A program made the translations under genes and the position numbers. A stretch of DNA of 34,229 nt from assembly GCA_020846295.1 (NCBI GenBank), contig JADLEF010000005.1:1-34229 (forward strand), read 5' to 3'. The notes under the pieces are model-generated. The model was not told the origin of the DNA. It worked only from the letters and a program-made list of their open reading frames with translations, and did not search any database. Position 1 is the stretch's first letter. Every line of letters starts with the position of its first letter. Shown one piece after another: positions 1 to 8,621 of this stretch. This DNA is from Acidimicrobiales bacterium. Lineage in GTDB: Bacteria; Actinomycetota; Acidimicrobiia; Acidimicrobiales; CAIXPF01.

Positions 1-135
1 AGGCAACGGCGCAGCGCACCGCCCGGCGGCGGATGAGCGGGCCCGTGCAGGGCGATCCGAGGCTGGAGGCGGGGGGACGCAATGGCGGCAAGCCTATCGG
101 CCGGGTGGCGAACACCGGTCACTAGGGTCGTGCTC

Positions 136-873
136 ATGTGGCGTGGCGAACGGAGCGAGCGGGAGTTGCTGGCGGGGCCGCGGTCGCGGGCGAGGGAACT
201 GCGGACCGTCGGCCGGGTCGGTGCCGAGATGGTGCGCGGCTTCCGGGCGCTGCACTTCGTCGGGCCGTGCGTCACCGTGTTCGGTTCGGCCCGGGTGGCG
301 GACGGCTCCCCGCCCTACGAGCTCGGTCGAGCGGTCGCGGCGCGACTCGCCACGCTCGGCTTCACCGTGATGACCGGCGGCGGCCCCGGGGTGATGGAGG
401 CCGCCAACCGTGGCGCGCGCGAGGCGGGCGGCACGAGCGTGGGCTGCAACATCGTGCTGCCCAGGGAGCAGCATCCCAACCCGTACCTCGACATCAGCGT
501 GGACTTCCGGTACTTCTTCGTCCGCAAGCTGATGTTGGTGAAGTACTCCTACGGTTTCGTGGTGCTGCCCGGCGGGTTCGGCACGCTCGACGAGCTGTTC
601 GAGGCGCTCACCCTCATCCAGACCGGAAAGATCCACGACTTCCCCATGGTGGTGATGGGCTCGCCCTACTGGGACGACCTGCGCGAGCAGATCGACACGA
701 TGGTCGAGCAGGGCACGATCTCGCCGGCTGACCTGGAGCTGCTGCTGTTCACCGACGACGTCGAGCGGGCTGCGGCCCACATCGAGTCGCGGGCGATCGA
801 GCGCTATCAGCTGCACCGTCACCTCAAGCCCCGCAAGGTCCTCGGCGAGCACGAGGCGGCCGCTGCATGCTGA
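136..873 (+). CDS. LOG family (TIGR00730-like) Rossmann-fold protein / putative nucleotide 5'-monophosphate phosphoribohydrolase
   Basis: ORF 82..873; contains GGGPGVMEAANRGA and PGGFGTLDELFE signature motifs; in-frame ATG at 136 or 82. Confidence 0.85.
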   Translation: MWRGERSERELLAGPRSRARELRTVGRVGAEMVRGFRALHFVGPCVTVFGSARVADGSPPYELGRAVAARLATLGFTVMTGGGPGVMEAANRGAREAGGTSVGCNIVLPREQHPNPYLDISVDFRYFFVRKLMLVKYSYGFVVLPGGFGTLDELFEALTLIQTGKIHDFPMVVMGSPYWDDLREQIDTMVEQGTISPADLELLLFTDDVERAAAHIESRAIERYQLHRHLKPRKVLGEHEAAAAC

Positions 874-992
874 TCGGTATGTTTCGCCGGCGGCGCAGGA
901 ATCGGCGAACGGGACCGTCGGTGGCCACGTCGTAGAGTTCCGCCGGCATCAGCCTGCATCGCTCGGATCTCGACACTCTGACAGGAACTCCC

Positions 993-1562
993 GTGGACAC
1001 CCGCCCGCTTCCGACCATCCGTCCCGCCCGCCGCCTGTTGGCGCTGGCCGTGCTCGGCGCCCTGACCGCCACCGCCGGCTGCTCGTTCAGCGCGTCCACG
1101 GGCGACTCACCGCGCCAGGCCGCCGAACGGCTCATCGAGGGCGATCTCGCGGCCCAGAACGAGCTGGGCGAGCTCACCGCGACGTGCGACGAACCCGCCG
1201 ACGAAGAGGCGGGCACCACCTTCGAGTGCACCTCGACGGGCGAGCTCGGTGAGATCGCCTGGCTGACCACGATCGAGCAGGACGACAAGATCGCGGTGAA
1301 GTCCACCAACCTCGTCACCGCCGATGCGCTCGAGGATCTGGAGGACGCAGCCGTCGGCGTGCTGGAGGAGCAGATCGGTGGCGAGATCGGCGCCGAGAAC
1401 CTCGAGTGCGGGGACGGCCCCGTGATCCTCGACGCCGACGGCGCCACGCTGTGCGCCCTGACCGATCCGTCGAGCCCGCAGGACGTCTACGACGCCACGC
1501 TCTTCGTCACCGACGTCGACAGCGGGGAGTTCCGCATCGAGGTCGCCGACGTGCCGCGCTGA
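993..1562 (+). CDS. DUF4333-like secreted lipoprotein
   Basis: GTG start; N-terminal signal with lipobox-like LTATAGC; acidic C-terminal domain resembling DUF4333. Confidence 0.65.
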   Translation: MDTRPLPTIRPARRLLALAVLGALTATAGCSFSASTGDSPRQAAERLIEGDLAAQNELGELTATCDEPADEEAGTTFECTSTGELGEIAWLTTIEQDDKIAVKSTNLVTADALEDLEDAAVGVLEEQIGGEIGAENLECGDGPVILDADGATLCALTDPSSPQDVYDATLFVTDVDSGEFRIEVADVPR

Positions 1563-1566
1563 GGCC

Positions 1567-3483
1567 TCAGGGTCGTAGCGCCTCGACCTGGAAGTCGACC
1601 AGCAGGTGCAGCAGGTGGAAGGGGCGGACGTCCTCCTCCAGCATCGCCAGCGTCCGGTCCCGTCCAGTCGGGGGCACGCGGATCATCGTGCCGCTGAGGA
1701 TCCAGCCGTCCTCCACCGGCAGCGGACGGGCCAGGACGGCCTCGCCGGGCTGCACCGTGGCCGCGGCCACCGGCTCCTCGATGGTGAGCTGCTCGCCCGT
1801 GCGCACGTCGACGGCGTCGAAGCTGCCGTCGGTGGCGGCGGCGACCTCGAGCAGGCGCATCGGTTGGGTCACCCACGCCCGGGCGCAGGCCAGCTCGTCG
1901 GCGGGCAGCAGCGGACCCCGGGCGTCGACGTAGCGGGCGACGCCCCGGCTCGGGAACAGCAGCATGTCCACCGCCATGGCCAGCGAATCCGGTCCGCCGT
2001 TGGACACGTCGAAGAGCTGGCGCAGCGACTCCACGGTCATCGGGTCGTTGCGCATGGCGTGCCGGATGGCCTTGGTTCGCAGCCAGCGGGCCCGTGTGGC
2101 CAGCGGGCGAGGCGCCGGGCCCCGGGCGCAGCAGGCCTTGAACTTGCGGCCCGACCCGCACGGGCAGGGCTCGTTTCGCCCCACGTTGCGGGGAACGAGG
2201 AACGGCTCCAGCTCCCGCAGCGCCTCCGGGGACAGCGGGCGACCGGTGCGGCTCAGCAATGCCAGCGAGCCCGCCGCGTCACCGCGGTCCTGGGCGAGCT
2301 CGGCCAACATGCCGAGGCAGGCCGGGTGGTCAGCCTCGACGGCGAGGCCCGCCTCCAGGTGGCGTTGTGCCGCCAGCACCTCGCCGTCCGCGTCGGCCCC
2401 CAGCGCCTGCAGGTAGCACAGCGAGGCGGCGGGCGAGGGCGCCGCGGCGGCGACCTCGGCCGCCCAGCGACCGAGGCGGCGCACGTTCACCAGGGGGCGG
2501 CCCAGCGTGGCGACGTCGGCCAGCACGGCGGCGATGCCGCCGTGGTCCACGTCCTCCGCCAGCGCCCGACCGGCGAGGGCGGCGGTCGGGTCATCGCCAC
2601 CCTCGTGGGCTTCGAGCCAGCTGTGCCAGGCATCGAGCGCACGGCGCGCCGCCTGCTGGCAGCAGGCGTCAGCGCCGGTGAGCACCTCCTCGAGGCGGCG
2701 TCGCCGGGCCTGCTCGGCCGGGGTCTGCCACGCCTCGCCCTGAACGCCGACCCACACCTCGCGCCGGCGCAGCCCCGCCGGACCCAGCAGGTCGCTCAGC
2801 GGGGCGACCGGGGTGGCGAAGCAGGCCGGGTGCCGGCCCATGGCGTCGACCACGAGGCGATGCAGCTCGGGCGCCCGCGGAGCCCGCAGGGCGGCGAAGG
2901 CCTCGGCCAGCGCGTCGACCACGGCCGCGGTGGCGGCGCCGTCGGGTGCGGTGTCCAGCGCGTCGATGGTGACGCGCTCCCCGTCGTAGCGGATGGCCAG
3001 CAGGGTCCCCGCGTCGAAGCGGTCGAGCCAGCCGTCGGGGCCGAGCAGCGATCCGGCTTCGTCGGCGCGGGGGTCCTCCTCCGGCCCGGCGGTGGACAGC
3101 GCCGTCCCGTCAGCAAGGGTCACGGTGCGCGGCAGCGCCAGCGCGACCACGTCGGGCGTGAGGTCGATGGCGCCCCGCTCGCGCTCGGACTCGGTGAGCC
3201 GGTGGGTGAACGTCGCCCGGCGCAGGTGGTGCAGTACCGGCGCGAGCCGACCGTCGGGCAGGCGCCAGATGGCGTCGGACTGTTGGGCGACGGCGGTGAC
3301 GCGGGCGAGGACGTCTTCGCCGGCGGCGGCGCCCACGAGCTGCGGTGCGGACGCCGCCACCGCCTCGCTCAGCTCCTCGATGGAGAGCGGGCCCCGCTCG
3401 AGCAGCAGCCGTTCGAGCTCGGCGGCGACCGCCTCGTCGTCGGCCGGCTTCGCTGCGGTGGGATCGTCATTGCCGTCGTGCAC
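1567..3483 (-). CDS. SEC-C motif-containing protein
   Basis: Zn-binding SEC-C motif NEPCPCGSGRKFKACC; GTG start at 3483 (VHDGNDDPTAAKP...); ORF extends upstream without support. Confidence 0.8.
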   Translation of the reverse strand: MHDGNDDPTAAKPADDEAVAAELERLLLERGPLSIEELSEAVAASAPQLVGAAAGEDVLARVTAVAQQSDAIWRLPDGRLAPVLHHLRRATFTHRLTESERERGAIDLTPDVVALALPRTVTLADGTALSTAGPEEDPRADEAGSLLGPDGWLDRFDAGTLLAIRYDGERVTIDALDTAPDGAATAAVVDALAEAFAALRAPRAPELHRLVVDAMGRHPACFATPVAPLSDLLGPAGLRRREVWVGVQGEAWQTPAEQARRRRLEEVLTGADACCQQAARRALDAWHSWLEAHEGGDDPTAALAGRALAEDVDHGGIAAVLADVATLGRPLVNVRRLGRWAAEVAAAAPSPAASLCYLQALGADADGEVLAAQRHLEAGLAVEADHPACLGMLAELAQDRGDAAGSLALLSRTGRPLSPEALRELEPFLVPRNVGRNEPCPCGSGRKFKACCARGPAPRPLATRARWLRTKAIRHAMRNDPMTVESLRQLFDVSNGGPDSLAMAVDMLLFPSRGVARYVDARGPLLPADELACARAWVTQPMRLLEVAAATDGSFDAVDVRTGEQLTIEEPVAAATVQPGEAVLARPLPVEDGWILSGTMIRVPPTGRDRTLAMLEEDVRPFHLLHLLVDFQVEALRP

Positions 3484-3559
3484 GCAGCGACGGTAGTCGC
3501 GGCCGGCGCCGGGCGTGGCAGGCAGGTGCAGCGAGGAGGAGGCGGTAGCGTGCGCCGCC

Positions 3560-4327
3560 ATGCATGCGCTGTTCAGCCTGGAGGGTCGCACCGCGTTGGT
3601 GACGGGCGGCAACGGCGGCATCGGCCTCGGTCTGGCCAAGGGCCTCGCCGCGGCGGGCGCCGCCATCGTCGTCGCAGCCCGCAACCCCGACAAGAACGAG
3701 CGGGCGGTGGCCGAGATCCGCGCCGCCGGGGGTACCGCCTCCGCCGTGGTGTGCGACGTGCGCGATTCCGACGCCATGGCCGCGGCCATCGAGCACGCGG
3801 TGGGCGTCAACGGGGCGCTGCACATCCTGGTGGCCAACGCCGGCATCGGTCCCGCGGCGGCGCTGAACCAGTGCAGCGACGAGCTGTGGAACGAGGTCAT
3901 CGACACCAACCTGTCGGCCGTGTTCCGCTGCTGCCGGCTGGCTCACCCACACCTGAAGGCGTCGGGCGCGGGTCGGGTCATCACCATCTCCTCCGAGTAC
4001 GCCACCTTCGCCAACCCCTTCCAAGCCGCGTACGGCGCCAGCAAGGGTGGGGTGGACCAGCTCACCAAGGCCCTCGCCATCGGCTGGGCGCGCGACGGGA
4101 TCACCGTGAACGCCATCGTGCCGGGCTGGACCTGGTCGGAGCTCACCGCGTCGATCGCCGACGAGGCGAGCACGGCGTTCCGTGAGGCGATCCTCGCCCG
4201 CACCCCGCAGCGGCGCATCCTCGACCCGGAGGACCTCGCCGGCGCGGCGGTGTTCCTCGCGTCGGACGCCGCTGCGGCCATGACCGGGCAGTGCCTGGTG
4301 GTCGACGGCGGTTACAACATCACCTGA
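3560..4327 (+). CDS. SDR family oxidoreductase
   Basis: TGGNGGIG nucleotide-binding motif, NAG, ISSEYATF...YGASKGG catalytic motif; ATG at 3560. Confidence 0.9.
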   Translation: MHALFSLEGRTALVTGGNGGIGLGLAKGLAAAGAAIVVAARNPDKNERAVAEIRAAGGTASAVVCDVRDSDAMAAAIEHAVGVNGALHILVANAGIGPAAALNQCSDELWNEVIDTNLSAVFRCCRLAHPHLKASGAGRVITISSEYATFANPFQAAYGASKGGVDQLTKALAIGWARDGITVNAIVPGWTWSELTASIADEASTAFREAILARTPQRRILDPEDLAGAAVFLASDAAAAMTGQCLVVDGGYNIT

Positions 4328-4390
4328 GCGCCGGTTTGGGCGTGGGCCGGGTGGGGGAGGAGCTGCGCCAGCCGGCCCAGGAGTGCTTCC

Positions 4391-4906
4391 GTGATCGACA
4401 GTGCGCATCCCGCTCCCAGCGACCCGTCCGAGCGGGCGCCCATCGAGGGCGCCCAACCCGGGGAGTCGCGCAAGGAACGGGTCGACCGCGAGCTGCAGGA
4501 GCTGCTCAACGAGGTGCGCGTGGCCATCCCGGGCGCGGAGGTGCTCTTCGCCTTCCTGCTCGGTGTGGCGTTCACCGAGCGTTTCGGCGACACCACCACG
4601 TTGCAGCGGGCCATCTACTTCGGGGCCCTGCTGACCACGGCGGGCTCGACCGCGCTGTTGATCGCGCCCACCGCGCACCATCGCCTGCGCTTTCGTTCGG
4701 GTGACAAGGAGGAGCTGCTGTACCGCGCCACCCGCTTGGCCCTCACCGCGCTGGCGCTGCTGGCCGCGTCCATCACGGCGGTGGTGTTCCTCGTGGGTGA
4801 CGTGCTGTACGGCTCGCGGTCCGCTGCACTGGCCGGGGCGTTCATCGCCGCCTGGTTCAGCTGGTTCTGGTTCGGGCTGCCACTGCTGCGCCGCACGGCC
4901 CGGTGA
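4391..4906 (+). CDS. DUF6328-like membrane protein
   Basis: GTG start; four predicted hydrophobic segments; ELQELLNEVRVAIPGAEVLFAFLL...RFGDT pattern recalled for the DUF6328 family. Confidence 0.6.
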   Translation: MIDSAHPAPSDPSERAPIEGAQPGESRKERVDRELQELLNEVRVAIPGAEVLFAFLLGVAFTERFGDTTTLQRAIYFGALLTTAGSTALLIAPTAHHRLRFRSGDKEELLYRATRLALTALALLAASITAVVFLVGDVLYGSRSAALAGAFIAAWFSWFWFGLPLLRRTAR

Positions 4907-5146
4907 GCCGGGGTCGGGCCAGGGCGGAAGCCGGCTCTGCGCCCATGCGAAGTCCGAAGCCGATGCATGCCAGCGGTTGCGCCGTATGGGGAGTTCTTGT
5001 TTCAGCGTGCAATGGATCTGGATCATCGCGCTCGGGCCTGGCAGCGAAGCTCAACTGATTTGTCCAGATGCCATTGCGGGATCAGAACGGCGTCAGTAGT
5101 GTGACGTTGGCCGAATCGTCGGAACCACGACACCGAGCGAGGGGCC

Positions 5147-5545
5147 ATGACAAATCCGGGGGCAGGACGTCGTCGAGGGGGAGCCACGGAGCGCGATGCG
5201 GCGTGCGGCGCGGTGGGCCGGCGGGTCCACTTCGGGTCGAACCCTCCGCCGGTCCGCCCGCGACGGATGGCCGGCATGGATCCGCTGGTCGCGGCCCGGG
5301 CCGCGCTGATCCGCTTCGAGGTGGCCCACGGGGTGACCGCGGCGGACTGGCAGGACGTGTTCCGGGACGCGGGAGGCCTGGTGAGCGACAGCGAAGCGTA
5401 CCGATTGGTCGCCTCGCTCTACGCCCGATTGCAGTTCAGCGGTGCGGGGGCGCCGGTCGGAGCTGCTCAGCCCCCGTTGAGCGAGTCGGGTCCGGCGAGC
5501 AACCCGCAGTCGAGCCGAGCGATGGCGTCGCTCACCTCGTCGTAG
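5147..5545 (+). CDS. hypothetical protein
   Basis: 132-aa ORF with ATG and purine-rich upstream (gcgaggggccATG); 3' end overlaps the opposite-strand gene. Confidence 0.4.
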   Translation: MTNPGAGRRRGGATERDAACGAVGRRVHFGSNPPPVRPRRMAGMDPLVAARAALIRFEVAHGVTAADWQDVFRDAGGLVSDSEAYRLVASLYARLQFSGAGAPVGAAQPPLSESGPASNPQSSRAMASLTSS

Positions 5546-5736
5546 CCGTAGACCTTCGCCAGGGCGTCCCAGTGGCCGGCCGCCCAGTGCCGATCCTCGG
5601 TGGTGTCGTTGTCGTTAAGCACTTCCTGCCACAGCTTCTCGGCATACTCGGCGAGGATCTCGGCGCGACGTAGAGCGAGACGGATCTCGGTCGCCAGGTC
5701 GTTGAAGGTGGCTGGGTAGTTCGTCGGCCCTCTCAT
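5467..5736 (-). CDS. hypothetical small protein
   Basis: 89-aa ORF MRGPTNYPATFNDLATEIRLALRR...; coding-like composition. Confidence 0.5.
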   Translation of the reverse strand: MRGPTNYPATFNDLATEIRLALRRAEILAEYAEKLWQEVLNDNDTTEDRHWAAGHWDALAKVYGYDEVSDAIARLDCGLLAGPDSLNGG

Positions 5737-5969
5737 CAACAATGCCCCTCCTCCGGGCGAGCAGCGGCGGGCGGCGGACTGACCTGCTGAGCCGGTGACG
5801 CGACGCCGCGGCTGCTGGGCCCATCGTAGGACAGGCCCTGTGCACTGACAACGACAATGTGTCATGGATTCGCGCGAAAGAAGATCTGAGGGCGAGCGTT
5901 TTCGTGCTGTCGAATTGTGCGCAATCGACAGACGCGGTCTCGACATCGGCAAACCGCGGCGCCGCCGAC

Positions 5970-6001
5970 GGGAGGTGCCCGGCCGGCGCCGGGCACCTCC
6001 C
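5970..6001 (-). terminator. terminator-like hairpin downstream of acyl-CoA dehydrogenase
   Basis: perfect 14-bp inverted repeat GGGAGGTGCCCGGC-CGGC-GCCGGGCACCTCCC starting 2 nt past the 6004 stop; no U-tract. Confidence 0.5.
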
Positions 6002-6003
6002 GA

Positions 6004-7158
6004 TCAGGCCGGCACGTTCTTCCGGCCGACCCGGGTGCGGGCGATGATCGTCTTCATGATCTGCGCGGTGCCGTCGCCGATCTGGAAGCCCAGCACGTCG
6101 CGCAGGCGCTGCTCCATCACGCCGCGGTCGTAGCCTGCGTGGCCGTACACGAGCAGGCATTCGTGGATGGCGTCGTAGGCGAGCTTCGGCGCCCACCACT
6201 TGACCATCGCCGCCTCGGCCGAATGGGGCAGGTTCCGGTCCTTCGCCCACAGCGCCTGGTAGCACAGCAACCGGCACGCCTCCACCTGGGTGTCGAACTC
6301 GGCCAGGCGGTGCGAGACGCCCTGGAAGGCGGACAGGGGCTGGCCGAACGCCTGCCGCTCGGTGGCGTACTGCCAGGTCTCGTCCAGGGCGGCCCGCGCC
6401 ACGGCCAGCACCTGCAGGCCGATGAGCGCCCGGGAGAAGTCGAAGCCCTGCATCACCGTTACGAAGCCCTGGCCCTCGCCGCCGAGTCGGTGGTCGACGG
6501 GGACCCGCACATCGTCGAAGAAGATCGAGCCCCGACCGATGGCGCGCTGGCCGTGGCAGTCGAAGCGGGAGGTGGTGATGCCGTCGAGGTCGAGCGGCAC
6601 GAAGAACGCCGAAACCCCGCGGGCGCCGGCGCCACCGGTGCGGGCGAACACGATGGCCGCGGCCGACTGGTCGGCGGCGGAGATCGACGTCTTCTCGCCG
6701 TTGAGCACGTACTGGTCGCCTTCGAGCGTCGCCCTGAGCACGAGGTTGGCGGCGTCGGAGCCGCCCCGCGGCTCGGTCAACGCCAGTGCGAGCATGATCT
6801 CGCCGGCGGTCAGCCGCTGCAGCCACGGCGTGACGATCGCCGGGTCGCCGTGGTCGAGCAGGATCTGTGCGTTCAGCGAACCGAGCAGGTTGATGTAGGA
6901 CATCGACAGGTCGGCCCCGGCGATCTGCTCGGTGATCACCCCCGCCGCCACCCGGGTGGCGCCCTGTCCCCCCACGTGCTCCGGGAGCTCGGGCGCGATG
7001 AGGCCGAGGCTGCCCATCTCCCGCATCAGAGCCGGATCGAGCGTCCGCGTGTGGTCGCGCTCGGTGAAGCCAGGGGCGAGGCGGTCGGTGGCGAAGCGGC
7101 CGGCCATCTCGGCCAGCGCCTCGAGGTCCTCGTCGATGTAGGGGTTGGGGATGCTCAC
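6004..7158 (-). CDS. acyl-CoA dehydrogenase, cyclohexanecarboxyl-CoA dehydrogenase-like (AliB-like by context)
   Basis: ACAD motifs (ALTEPRGGSDA, RQAFGQPLSAFQGV, GDGTAQIMKTIIAR); GTG start overlaps the badI stop (GTGA). Confidence 0.85.
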   Translation of the reverse strand: MSIPNPYIDEDLEALAEMAGRFATDRLAPGFTERDHTRTLDPALMREMGSLGLIAPELPEHVGGQGATRVAAGVITEQIAGADLSMSYINLLGSLNAQILLDHGDPAIVTPWLQRLTAGEIMLALALTEPRGGSDAANLVLRATLEGDQYVLNGEKTSISAADQSAAAIVFARTGGAGARGVSAFFVPLDLDGITTSRFDCHGQRAIGRGSIFFDDVRVPVDHRLGGEGQGFVTVMQGFDFSRALIGLQVLAVARAALDETWQYATERQAFGQPLSAFQGVSHRLAEFDTQVEACRLLCYQALWAKDRNLPHSAEAAMVKWWAPKLAYDAIHECLLVYGHAGYDRGVMEQRLRDVLGFQIGDGTAQIMKTIIARTRVGRKNVPA

Positions 7159-7940
7159 TTGGCGTACTTCCGGAAGTCGGGCTGACGCTTCTCCTGCAGG
7201 GCGGTGACGCCTTCCCGCGACTCGTCGGTGTCGTAGTAGAGCTTCAACGCCATCAGGCCCATGCCGGCGATGCCCGCCTGGTGGGCGGTGTCCATGTTGA
7301 ACGAGCGCTTGGCGATGGCGAGCGCGGTCGGGCTGCGCTCACACAGCTCCTCCGCCCAGGACTGCACGGTTGCGTCGAGCTCGGCGGCGGGCACGCAGAG
7401 GTTGGCCAGACCCATCTGGACCGCGTCCTCACCGCTGTAGCGGCGGCACAGGTACCAGATCTCCCGCGCCTTCTTCTCGCCCACCACCCGGGCCAGGAAG
7501 GCGGTGCCGTAGCCGGGGTCGACCGAGCCCATCTTCGGGCCGACCTGGCCGAAGGTCGCCTTGTCGGAGCAGATGGTGAGATCGCAGATGGTGGCGAGCA
7601 CGTTGCCGCCGCCGATGGCGTAGCCCTGGACGCGGGCGATGACGGGCTTGGGCACGTCGCGGATCACCGCGTGCAGCTCCTCCATCGGCAGCCCGATGGT
7701 GCCGCGGCCGTCGTAGTTGCCATCGTGGGCGGACTGGTCCCCGCCGGTGCAGAACGCCCGGTCGCCGGCTCCGGCGAGGACGATGGCACCGACCTCGCGG
7801 TCGTAGCCGGCGCGGTTGAAGGCGTGCAGCAGCTCTTCGCACGTCGTGCCCCGGAACGCGTTCATCACCTCGGGCCGGTTGATCGTGATCCACGCCACCC
7901 GGTTGCGAACCTCGTAGAGGATGTCGGTGTAGTCCATCAT
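7155..7940 (-). CDS. badI: 2-ketocyclohexanecarboxyl-CoA hydrolase (BadI-like)
   Basis: Long near-identical stretches recalled from R. palustris BadI: VGAIVLAGAGDRAFCTGGDQS.HDGNYDGRGT.GLPMEELH..IRDVPKPVIARVQGYAIGGGNVLATICDLTICS, GPKMGSVDPGYGTAFLARVVGEKKAREIWY. Confidence 0.85.
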   Translation of the reverse strand: MMDYTDILYEVRNRVAWITINRPEVMNAFRGTTCEELLHAFNRAGYDREVGAIVLAGAGDRAFCTGGDQSAHDGNYDGRGTIGLPMEELHAVIRDVPKPVIARVQGYAIGGGNVLATICDLTICSDKATFGQVGPKMGSVDPGYGTAFLARVVGEKKAREIWYLCRRYSGEDAVQMGLANLCVPAAELDATVQSWAEELCERSPTALAIAKRSFNMDTAHQAGIAGMGLMALKLYYDTDESREGVTALQEKRQPDFRKYAK

Positions 7941-8026
7941 GGTCCCTTTCGTACTCGACCGATCGTCGCTCAGCCGGCCCCGGCGCGGTGGGCGGATCGG
8001 ACCGGGGTCCGACCGGTGCCCCCACA

Positions 8027-8044
8027 ACGTCAATATATTGACGT
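8027..8044. promoter_or_regulatory. 18-bp perfect palindrome, putative MarR-family operator
   Basis: ACGTCAATATATTGACGT, self-complementary, 14 nt upstream of the MarR gene start in the divergent badI/marR intergenic region. Confidence 0.65.
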
Positions 8045-8057
8045 AGACTAGGCCTCC

Positions 8058-8597
8058 ATGGGAGCTGCCACAAGCCCGTCGGTTCGGAAGCGGAGCCGCG
8101 GAACACCGTCGGTTCCGTTCGATGATGACAACGCCGCCCGCTTGGCGTTGGCCAACCGGGTGTTCTTCCGGCTCCACCAATGCGCCAACCTGTTGCACAA
8201 GACGGGGAGCAGCGCGCTGGAGGAGGAGGGGCTCACCACCCAGCAGTGGGCGGTGCTGGCCGCGCTGTCGCGGCCCGAGGCGGCCGGTGGGATGACCGTC
8301 AACGAGCTGGCCCGCTACCTGATGATCAGCCGGCAGAACCTCTCGGGGGTGCTACAGCGCATGGAGCGCAACGGGCACCTCGCCGGTGGTGCCGACCCGC
8401 GCGACGGTCGCGCCCGGCTCATCACCATGACGCCGCCCGGCCGGGAGCTGTGGCAGCAGCGGGCCCTCCCGAAGATCGCCGCGTACTACGGGCGCGCTGT
8501 CGAGGGGATGTCACTCGAGGACCTGACCCGCGCCCTGCACTACCTGCTGACCCTGCTCGACAACATGACCGCGCTCGACGCCCCCGAGGACGGCTGA
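8058..8597 (+). CDS. MarR family transcriptional regulator (BadR-like by context)
   Basis: winged-helix MarR pattern LTTQQWAVLAAL...NELARYLMISRQNLSGVLQRMERNGHL...DPRDGRARLITMTPPGREL. Confidence 0.85.
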   Translation: MGAATSPSVRKRSRGTPSVPFDDDNAARLALANRVFFRLHQCANLLHKTGSSALEEEGLTTQQWAVLAALSRPEAAGGMTVNELARYLMISRQNLSGVLQRMERNGHLAGGADPRDGRARLITMTPPGRELWQQRALPKIAAYYGRAVEGMSLEDLTRALHYLLTLLDNMTALDAPEDG

Positions 8598-8621
8598 GGG
8601 CGGCTCGCCGCGTTCTGTCGG

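Noticed and set aside
1606-4185. 859-aa plus-strand ORF
   Set aside because: Antisense shadow of the SEC-C gene and out of frame over the SDR; low-complexity R/G/A-rich translation typical of GC-rich shadow ORFs.
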